Source: Panorpa germanica (Eukaryota > Arthropoda > Insecta > Mecoptera > Panorpidae). Taken from it: DNA of 64,000 nucleotides. The stretch spans positions 18,424,759-18,488,758 of the forward strand of contig OY783204.1 in NCBI GenBank assembly GCA_963678705.1, written 5' to 3'. This document shows positions 55,120-64,000 of the stretch, in pieces. Below the pieces are notes generated by a model that was not told the DNA's origin, searched no databases, and saw nothing but the letters and a program-made list of their open reading frames with translations. Both the position numbers and the translations under genes were made by a program. Every line of letters begins with the position of its first letter. Position 1 is the first letter of the stretch.

Positions 55120-55950
55120 AATGTAACTGATTAGTTAGCTAGCAGCGCACTAGCATTTTCTATGTGAGAAGTAGAAAATTAACCTTGCAATTAGATTGTA
55201 GCAAGCTTGAAACTACACTACAAGACAATATTTTACCTGGGGCACTTTAAACACTAAAATTTTAATAAAAATAAGTACAAGTAAATTTACATATGTAAAC
55301 AAGAAATACAGAAAACATCTACTTTTTTATCGCATCCTTATGTGGTGATAACGTCGGTGCTTGCTTGTTATAATGATTGGCGGCTACTAAATTAGCTTTA
55401 TAAGGACAATGACAAGTAGTGTTTTAAGGAGCCGCCAAGAATTTTTGTAGAGAACATGTTTACTATATGAACAGGATTTAAAAATATTCACTTGGTCCTT
55501 GAGCATAAAACAATATGGCATTCATCTGAAAAAGGTTGATTTATTTTTCAGGAAGCAATTAAATATATCACAAACCGTTGTATACTAATCATCGGCCGCA
55601 CCAGTGCGACATGCGTACATTCTTATATTTTCATTCATGATTTGTTTAATTTTTTGGATTCATACCAATGCGACATTCATATAGATATATGAATGTTTCC
55701 ACTGACTGTCGGTAAATGTAGATTAGAACGAACTCACTATTTGCGTTTGCATTATCGAGCATGGTATATAAAACTGAAGCTTTACATAAATGAAATATTC
55801 TCCCACTTTTGTAAACGAAACCACAATATTTTCTTATAAACGTATAAAACTGCTTCAGTGAATACGTTGTGTCGACAAAGTACACCGATGTATTAAGTTA
55901 CATGTAACTTCGATTAAACTTCTTCGATTTGAGTATTATTTCTATGGATA
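55120..55950. other. AT-rich DNA, no gene seen
   Basis: Nothing recognised. Confidence 0.35.
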
Positions 55951-55956
55951 GTCATA

Positions 55957-56598
55957 CAATGGGCTTGTGTCCTAATTTTTTAGTGGTCGATTTTTCAATT
56001 GTTGATTGAAATTGATGTTAATAAATGTGTATTAGCGTGTCTATTTTATTAAATATCTAAATATTGACGGAGATATAGCAATTTAAAGTTTGAATTGTAG
56101 TTTTAGCGCTAGAAATGGTCAGCCATATTTGTATGACGTGAAATGCATTTTAACGTCAGTTATTTGTTGAGTAGGTCAGTGCAGTGGTAATGTTCTGTAG
56201 CTGTTGGAAGTCAAAATAATCAAGTCAAATCAAAGAATAATAAGTTCTTATTTTATTTAATCCTGCTAAGGCAGACATAATATTGAAATTTGGTTGTTCC
56301 TTGAAATAGCAGTAAATAATATTTGATATTTTGATATATAAATACATATAGCAGAGATTTATGACCTGTAAGGTTGGTAGCCTTACACAAGGATTGTGAT
56401 GTCACATGCACTTGGAATGTGTACAACGTTGAATCCCTTTAATAATTAAAGAGACAAAATGACTTTTTTAATTGTTGATATCTCCTAACATATAAGGAAT
56501 TATTAAAAAATAATTGAATATTTGAGGTTCTAGTAACCCACTTTATCAACATATAGTACACTTTTATAGAAATTAAGACATAGGACACAAGCCCATTG
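55957..56598 (+). mobile_element. 642-bp TIR element, CAATGGGCTTGTGTCC family (copy 2)
   Basis: Both ends are intact: CAATGGGCTTGTGTCCTA at the left and its reverse complement at the right. Same orientation as 51085-51716 and very similar throughout. It carries a short extra TCCTGCTAAGGCAGACATAA block near 56262, also present in the inverted copy at 58558. Confidence 0.88.
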
Positions 56599-56699
56599 CA
56601 TCCCCTGATCCACGTTGAACCGGCGGGTAAGCACTGTGATGGCTTCGATGAGCTTGGCAATTGATTTTTAGTAGATCCGCTTTTAAGAATCACTTACTA

Positions 56700-57000
56700 A
56701 ACACTTAGGGCGAGAAAGAACGTGTATACGAGTGAGAGAAAACACACGGCACGAACGAAAGTAAACTGGTTTGGAGTACGTTTTCAGCGACTCTGTTCCT
56801 CGGTTGCTTTTGATGGTGACATCATGAACAGAGATGTGCACAAATACTATTCAAAAGTATTTAAATACATACATACAAATACGACACAATAAAATCCCCT
56901 CTTATGCTATTGTTAAACATTCTATAGAGCCACGAAACACGGCTCGACTAGTTTACAATCAGTCGACTCGTGTGCGGAGGGCCTTAGTGATATAAAATGA
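56700..57000 (-). repeat. Dispersed repeat, partner at 3006-3230
   Basis: See 3006-3230. Here the ATACGAGTGAGAGAAAACAC...CAGCGACTCTGTTCC block precedes a GTGTGCGGAGGGCCTTAG block that is not inverted relative to the first copy. Confidence 0.5.
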
Positions 57001-58557
57001 GAATACCAATGTTTCAAATACAATGCACTATTGTGCACTATGCTTGGTACAAACCGACCAATACTGTGCACGCTTCTCTATTCGCAGCTTTCGATTTACC
57101 GATATAAGTTTTATGTGCTAGGCTGACGGCATCTGCTTCTCAGACTATTTACTATAATAAGATACTGATCAGTGAACGCACTTCTATGAGGAAGTGGGAA
57201 TGCTTACGACTTAACGATTTAAGTGGAGCTATTCGCGCAAGACTCTGCAGATAATCATGATTAAATACCAACACTGACGTCCACCAAGTAAATTTGCATA
57301 TAATTTGCGATTGGATTCAGCATCATTACATGCAAGTTTTAAGGCTCCCACGTTGCTAGTTCTAATAAATCAAAAATGAAATTATAATCGCAAATGAAAG
57401 TGTTAAGTGCCTGCAATTACGTATAAATTACATAAATTACAATTTATTAAATCTGTATTTATACCAAATATAGTAAACTGACATTGAGTACGAGTTCATA
57501 TTATAATATCAATTTAATCAAGCAACATTTATTGCCAGCAGCAAACTCAAAGCAGTGGCGTAGCTACACTTTAAAAATTACTATGTTCACATAGTACCTG
57601 AGTTCTATAATGGTTTCATGGCAAAAATTTGTTTGTGAATATTAAATATTACTATGACTCTTCTTTTCGAATTATTTTTAATTTTTAAGGATTTAAATAC
57701 CAGAACTACATATAACCTCATCCAGGTTGGTTGACACAAGGTACCTGCTACCAAAACCAGAGCCGAAAACAACATTAGTGCTGATTTCCCACTATCAATG
57801 GAAAATCGAATTATTTTTTCTAGTTACACCTCAAAACACACTCAGTTGTTGATCAGAACTTACACTAGTAGTTTTAATAAAAGTAAACAGTAATAAAATA
57901 TGAAACACGTTATTAACACGTAATAAAGAACTAAGATAATAAAGAAAGAAGAACTCAGAACACAGTAAAAGTCTCGATATAACGGACAAATTTATTAACA
58001 GTTATGCTATTTTAAAAAATAAAAAAAAAAAATTCTGGTTTTTAAATTGTATAATTCACTCCAAATATAAAATAAATCTGTAATTGCAGGATAGTAATAG
58101 TGCAGCAAGCTAACAAATGTGAAATTTACATTGTAAAACAGATTTCTATCTGTGATATATTAATTCCTTTACATCTATTTTTACAGCCTCTTTATGTTCA
58201 ATGGGTAATAATGTATCCGACTACATGATTCTATGATTTAATTAAAATACTATTTTTATAGAAAATTATAATAGAGGATACTGTTCTGCCAGCATGTCTA
58301 TCAAAATCCGCAAGTTCTTTTGTTTAAAATTTAATTAATTGTTATTTTTTAAGAATTTCGTTCATTTGTTTTGAAAGAGATATGTAGGAAAAGTTTGAGT
58401 TGCCGTTTCCTACTTGACCGCAACCTCCTATCAATGTGTAAACAGGTATAACTTTGTTAAATGTATCAGATCTGTAACCAGAAATAAAAGTATCGAAGGG
58501 AGTTAGAAGCGAACCCGTTAGTACGTTAGTGCTAATTTAATTATTAAAGGATTCAAC
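57001..58557. other. AT-rich DNA, no gene seen
   Basis: CAGTGGCGTAGCTACACTTT near 57553 resembles a hAT end; ACTATGTTCACATAGT just after it is a small palindrome. No partner end. No gene. Confidence 0.35.
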
Positions 58558-59022
58558 GTTGTACACATTCCAAGTGCATGTGACATCACAATCCTTGTGT
58601 AAGGTAATCAACCTTACAGCTCATAAATCTCTGCTATATGTATTTATATATCAAAATATCAAATATTATTTACAGCTATTTCAAGGAACAATCAAATTTC
58701 AATACTATGTCTGCTTTAGCAGGGTTAATAAAATAAAAACTTATTATTCTTTGACTTAACTTGATTATTTGACTACCAATAGCTACAGAACATTACCACA
58801 GTACTGACCTACTTAACAAATAACTGACGTTAAAATGCATTTCACGTCATACAAATATGGCCGACCATTTCTAGCACTAAAACTATAATTCAAACTATTG
58901 CTATATCTCCGTCAATATTTAGATATTTAATAAAATAGACACGTTAATACACATTTATTAACCTCAATTTCAATCAACAATTGAAAAATCGACCACTAAA
59001 AAATGAGGACACAAGCCCATTG
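58558..59022 (-). mobile_element. TIR element, CAATGGGCTTGTGTCC family (copy 3, inverted, truncated)
   Basis: Reverse-complement copy from GTACACATTCCAAGTGCATG to the CCCATTG end at 59022, followed by TA. About 170 bp of the other end are missing. The open frame at 58559-58759 is a by-product. Confidence 0.85.
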
Positions 59023-59140
59023 TATAGATTTCTTAAACTATGCTCACTATGGTATCTACGGCACTGCTCAGAAGAGTGAATTAAAGGTACTCGTGCGTTG
59101 AAAATTTAATTAATTCATTTTTAAGCAAGGTTACAATACT

Positions 59141-59172
59141 GACACCGACCCGACACCGACACCGACACCTCT
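59141..59172 (+). repeat. GACACC hexamer repeat
   Basis: Four GACACCGAC-like units. A shorter GGTGTCGGTGTCGGC run on the other strand is near 49090. Confidence 0.8.
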
Positions 59173-59756
59173 ATTATTTATTATACACATTTACTAATTG
59201 TTGGTTAATGTATGTCTTTGTCATTTAACCGTGAAGGTTTTCGAATTATTTTGTTTGACGTATGACGTAGGAACATAACAAAAGATGATAAACAATGTCA
59301 AATGAAATCTAATAGAACAGGCAACAGACAACAGACAACACCTAATCTGATTATTTTCTGTGGCCTTGCGAGGCGACATATGTCACTCAAGTCAAGTCAA
59401 GTCATGTGATGTGGTTTAATCTTAAAAATGTGAAACTGTGAAAAAACAACACGGTAAAAAACTAACTAGAAACGAAGTTAAATTAGTTAAAAGTGAGTGC
59501 TTATGCCTAATAGTGGACGTTTATTATTAGTGGACTCAATAATGCAGCTCTCACACTGCTATTACTAACAAAAGAGTTAATTTAGTGTTTATCAATACAC
59601 CACGTATTTAAAAAGTCTATAGTTCCATTATACAATGTAAAAAGAGTTGGTCGAAAAATGCTTTAGACACCTCACCCGTTTCTTAGGCTAAGACTGAAGT
59701 GCTAAAAGGAACAGCGCTAAATAATAAAAATATAAATAACAACTTGTTACTTTTAA

Positions 59757-60469
59757 GGAGGTATAGGACGTTAAAGTATATGATGAAAACGTTGTGAAAT
59801 TTGAAGGGTCAATACAAATAGTAAAAATACATGCTGTCTCAAAATTTTAGAGATCTAGGGTTCCTAGTTTTCTTTTTAGACAATATTAAAAATAGTCATT
59901 TTCCATACAAATCATAATTTTTAGCTCAATTTTACCACATAATATAACTTTTAACTATGAAAAAATAGTGACACGGCTTTTAAGAACTAGGTGTATATAA
60001 AAGAATCTTTTCTGTAACTATTGCAAAAAGAAAATTATCAAAAGGATACCTATATACGAAAATATTTAAATAAGAAACAGTAAGTGTAGGTTATAAGCCG
60101 GCAATGTTACAAAATCCAATTTGAGCGGGAAATCAAAATCTGAATAAATATTTTATAAAATATAATAATTTATTTGTCATAGAACCAAATCACGCATGCG
60201 TCAACACACGTAAATTTACAGCGTTGCCAAATTTATTATTCCTTTTTCAAATGATATTGATATTAATTATAGATAATTTTTCATTTATTAAACTATTATA
60301 TGCACAAAAAAATCATTTTAACAAGCAAATAGCAGTTTAATAGGGAATTGAAAAATTCATTTTCAAAGGTACAGTCCCAATATTTGCTCGTCCCTCATGT
60401 ACTTCGTATTTTGCATTTCGTATTACCGAGAGATAAACTTTTTGCATTGACGGTACGTCCTGTACCTCC
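59757..60469. mobile_element. TTAA-flanked element, GGAGGTACAGGACG ends (copy 2, inverted)
   Basis: Starts GGAGGTATAGGACGTTAAAG and ends GTACGTCCTGTACCTCC with TTAA on both sides (59753-59756, 60470-60473). The interior is the reverse complement of copy 1 (AAGAATCTTTTCTGTAACTA, GTAGGTTATAAGCCGGCAA, CACGCATGCGTC). The left arm is diverged, so the long TIR of copy 1 is reduced here. Confidence 0.82.
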
Positions 60470-60473
60470 TTAA

Positions 60474-62235
60474 ATCAGCAAAATGTATGTACACCTATAT
60501 AATTCTATTACAAAATTGTTAATTTAGTTCCATTCTATTTCTTTTCGCAGTACAGCCTTAGTCTAAGAAAGAGACGTTTAAAGCATTTTTTAAATTAATT
60601 TCTTTATAGCGTACGTATATCAAATTTCTACTTTTTTCACTACTTTTGGAGAAACGTACAACTCCATATAGATCGTTCAGGTCCTCTTTGTGTCTACGAT
60701 ATCATGCACAGCGGATCATTGACAGAAGAAGAACAATAAAGATATATAATATGTACTTTTATTTCTTTAAATATAGTGGTGTATTGATATACATTAAACA
60801 GAAGCTTCCTCTCCCTATAAAATGTGCAAATAAGAAACAATTTCAATACATCCTTCTGTAAAAGTAGGCGTCGCTAGTAGACTATTCTATTGAAGAGAAT
60901 TATTGCTATTATCAGTGACGTAACTCGCTATATTTCTTGAGTTTCTTTAAGAAAATTTATTCCAGGACTTTCTGGTTTGCGATGCTTTTAAAAAAAAATG
61001 GATGACTTTTCGGATTTGAATTTTGGCACTTTAGGCACGTGTCTAGGGCTGGTTATTATTGGTTGTTTTCAGATTTATTTTATTCTTATAATTTTTAGAT
61101 ATGCGTACAAAAATGATTACGCCGCTAAAGTATATTTAAGAGCCTAATAAATAATAACCTAACAAATGTGTGAATATATTACTAGGGAACAAGGAAAGTG
61201 TCATAACCCAGAGCCTCGAATAGAAATATTTATTTGTTTAGATACCTACACAAAATATCAGTAAAGTGTGTTTAAAAATAATAATTATTTTTATTATATA
61301 TAGTTAATTTTAACGGTTATCTTGTTTAACCAATATCTATATTCCAGTTTTTCCACTCGTCAGACAAATTAGGGAATCCACTACTGATTCTATCAAAACT
61401 ATTTGAAGGAATGCAGTTATAAATAACAATAAATATTGATTTATTTTTGAGGTTATAAAACCAATACGTTTCCGGTAAATTAAAGTCAACAACATCACTC
61501 TGCGGCAAAAGAAGAACAGAGACAGACAGACATTGTAACAAATAGATCAACATGTATTGACGAGTATAAACATGTTCAAAACAAATTTTATTTGTAAATA
61601 AAGTTTAAGGAATACATGAAATTTTTATGTTCAATATAAAAATCGCATTAAAATGAAATAAACCGTTTCGTTTGATTATTTAAAATACGTCAAATAAATC
61701 AAATCACTGCTGGAAATAGCCTAACGATGATGACGTATACGTCCGTATTTATTTTAGTTATTTGTGTTTCATTGATTCGGTGTCTAGTTATAATTCGTTT
61801 GTAAACAGACGAAGCTAAACAAATTAGAATTAATTATACGAGTATATAATACGATATATCTCAATTTACTCAAGCGTGGACGTAATGTACTATGTGTAGA
61901 ACAGATGTGGGAAACCTTCTCATCATAAAAGTCAGCTTTTAATTTCTTATGTTGTGGTGTTCGCTTCCAATTATTCGGCAAACATTTGATATCTATACAC
62001 GAATTTTCGGTTTAGTGTCGGTAAAACAGAACAAATCAAAACATTCGTATATTTCCTTCGGCTATGTTCGAGGTACTGTACACACATGCGTAAAATGACG
62101 ACTATGGCATTAAAACATAACCTACAATGCTCAGTATAAACGTATCTGAACGTTTATTACCCATAATTAACAATTGTTGCCAAGTATTTATGTTATAGTA
62201 AACAAGTAACTGTAATAGCCTAACTTTTATTTTAT
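60474..62235. other. AT-rich DNA, no gene seen
   Basis: Short open frames only; none with a recognisable domain. Confidence 0.35.
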
Positions 62236-62239
62236 TTAA

Positions 62240-62964
62240 GGGGTTACATGGGTTTCGTGGGTTCAAAAAATCGATTTTTTTTTTGGCTTATTAATTTCTA
62301 CAACATCTCAAGAATATTATCCTAAATTTTCAAGTCGATCCGAATAATAGTTTCGGAGATACAGCCTTTGAAAGGTGTGCGCTCCAAGTCAGTTTTATTG
62401 TTACTCAAAACTTTAAACGCGTTTTTCTGGGAACCGTGTTTTCAAAGTCGGTTGTCAAATGTTCTCGAAAACTACTCAACCGATCTTGATGAAATTTTAC
62501 ACAGGTGTTCGAGATACAATTTACTCGTGCTTGGACGAAGGATTTTTTTTTTCAATTACAACTATTTTAAAAAAAAACAAAATGTCAAGCAAATTTGACC
62601 GAAATTTTCATTTTTTTGGAAAAATGTCTGCCAAAATTCCAATTTTTACTTTTTTTTTCTTTCCTTCGTTCAAGCACGAGTTTATGGTCTTAACTAAAAC
62701 ACTTATTTTTGTTTTTTTCATTTTTGATGAACCTGTCAGGAGTTATGCTGACAACGCGGACGAACCTTTCTTTCGAGGGGTCACCGGAAATGACGTCACA
62801 ATGGAGGAGTTTTAATTTTTATTTTTTTCTAAATTTCAGAAATTATTCTTTAAATATGTATCTATAAGACAGAAAAAAGTTTGAATTAAATAAATAATTT
62901 TTTACATAGAAAAAAAAATATTGAAAATAGGCCTTTTTTTACCCGACGAAACCCATGTAACCCC
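62240..62964. mobile_element. 725-bp TTAA-flanked element, GGGGTTACATGGGTTTCG ends
   Basis: Starts GGGGTTACATGGGTTTCG and ends (reverse complement) GGGGTTACATGGGTTTCGTC, flanked by TTAA (62236-62239, 62965-62968). Internally CTCGTGCTTGGACGAAGGA (62524-62542) and TCCTTCGTTCAAGCACGAG (62662-62680) form an 18/19-bp inverted repeat. TTAA targets plus such ends fit Kolobok or piggyBac-type MITEs. A 118-codon frame inside (62459-62815) is rich in Phe and Lys from A/T runs and spans the hairpin; I do not regard it as a gene. Confidence 0.85.
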
Positions 62965-62968
62965 TTAA

Positions 62969-63725
62969 ACGAATAGGCCGAAACTTTAGACGAATTTTCA
63001 AGTGTTGAATAAAATGGGCAAATAGTATTATTAATCTAACACGTGATAGCGAGGGTAAATATTGACAAAGCAATAAAATATTATTACAAATTATGAGTTC
63101 CAATGCACATTTATCCAATATTAGCAATTCGACCTTACTTGATCATACGAAACACGTGGCTGCCTTTGGTTTTCTAAATATTAAAAATAAAACCAAACAG
63201 AATATTAGGAACCATTGAACATTAAAATACCATATGATATTGAAATTATTAATTAAAATCGATGTGATTGCTGCTATCACAAAATTGTTTCTCTTGTTGC
63301 TTTCTCAATTTTGTGCTGAAGAAGCCATTGTTCGATAGTTCTCGAGTTTCCTCGGATGCTTGCTGGAGGTAGTTGGAAAGTTTTCTAAGAAAACTTTACC
63401 TAAAATTAGCCTGGGTTTAGAGTCGGTTCGGTGATGGCATCTAGACTAGATGAAGTATTCAATTTCGTTAGATAAGCAATTCCCGAATTCCATTCTTCGC
63501 TAACACACGCATGTGTGACCACTGCCTAAGACAGTACTTTTCATAATACTTCTATACCATATACATCCCATTTCATATTAATGTACGAGTATATGAAAAA
63601 AATAATAGAAAGGATTAACATTAAAGTTTGCACCATTAGTAGAACATTTAGCAAATGACACTTTAATGATCCAGACAACATTACGGTTTTCTTTAATTCA
63701 ATACAAGTTTATCTGCATTATAATT
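62969..63725. other. AT-rich DNA, no gene seen
   Basis: Nothing recognised. Confidence 0.35.
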
Positions 63726-64000
63726 TGTATAAATCAATTAAAAGTCAATACTTATAAAACATTCATTTATTAATAATGGGTTCCAATCGAAAATGTATAT
63801 TATCAGGTCTCTTAACTGATCTGTATGTGTCAAAGTTTCAATACTTTCAACTCGAGGTCCCCATGTTCCCCTTGTCCAAATCCGTCAGACACGTGTCTTG
63901 ATCCATAAATCCTGAAACAGTTATATTAGTATCCCTGATGAATGGGCACCTTTCATGATATCATCACTATGCCTGGATTGAAGTTCAGCGATGTACTGGC
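63726..64000 (+). mobile_element. LTR-like relic cut by the window edge
   Basis: Matches the solo LTR 38985-39262: CAATTAAAAGTCAATA, AAACATTCATTTATTAAT, TTCCAATCGAAAATGTATAT, TCAGGTCT.TTAAC.GATCTGTATGT, then after an insertion CCTGGATTGAAGTT and GCGATGTACT. The end lies beyond the window, so solo or full-length state is unknown. Confidence 0.6.

Noticed and set aside
62459..62815. 118-codon plus-strand frame, longest of its area
   Set aside because: It lies inside a TTAA MITE, spans the internal inverted repeat, and its Phe/Lys richness comes from A and T runs.

Overview
The window looks like nuclear DNA of an insect or other arthropod. It is strongly A+T-rich, has no dense coding, and carries degenerate pieces of transposable elements typical of insects: Jockey-type and other non-LTR retrotransposons, a Ty3/gypsy LTR retrotransposon, an irritans-type mariner, hAT and PIF/Harbinger pieces, a SINE family with a tRNA-like B box, and many small TIR elements. 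I cannot place it more precisely. I found no host protein-coding gene, rRNA, functional tRNA, operon or CRISPR array. It reads as a gene desert or a very large intron.

Layout. 0.27-2.13 kb: an old element with diverged long inverted ends, holding a SINE with a perfect 13-bp target-site duplication (TSD), a TTAA-flanked element and a perfect 35-bp palindrome. 3-5.4 kb: dispersed repeats and a (CT)29 microsatellite. 6.4-8.7 kb: two head-to-tail copies of a roughly 765-bp repeat, then a 5'-truncated LINE with a 15-bp TSD. 9-31 kb: mostly plain AT-rich DNA with scattered MITEs (three Harbinger-like copies with a MADF-like remnant, a TTAA palindromic MITE, a CCCAGTAAACA family), an LTR-like relic, a LINE 3' end with a 13-bp TSD, a third copy of the 765-bp repeat and a Harbinger transposase N-terminal fragment.

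31.9-39.6 kb is the most informative part. A hAT derivative (8-bp TSD, BED-finger remnant) lies 88 bp from a complete 5.59-kb minus-strand Ty3/gypsy element. That element has 406-bp LTRs that read as identical and a 4-bp TSD, yet its gag-pol is broken by stops and frame changes. Just beyond it lies a solo LTR of another family, then a 95-bp paralogous copy of the insertion site without the LTR element. 39.9-40.8 kb: a second copy of the LINE and a mariner 3' fragment.

41-64 kb: more small elements. These include a TTAA MITE between two copies of a 90-bp unit, a 23-bp minisatellite, SINE fragments, several copies of a roughly 640-bp element with CAATGGGCTTGTGTCC ends, an 880-bp element with GGGGGCGTCCATAAATTACG ends, a Jockey ORF2 C-terminal fragment, the second inverted copy of the first TTAA element, and a 725-bp TTAA element. 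The last bases look like another LTR relic cut by the window edge.

These parts do not work together as a pathway; they are a stratified record of transposition. Readings were made by eye, so similarity statements are qualitative unless exact matching bases or coordinates are given.
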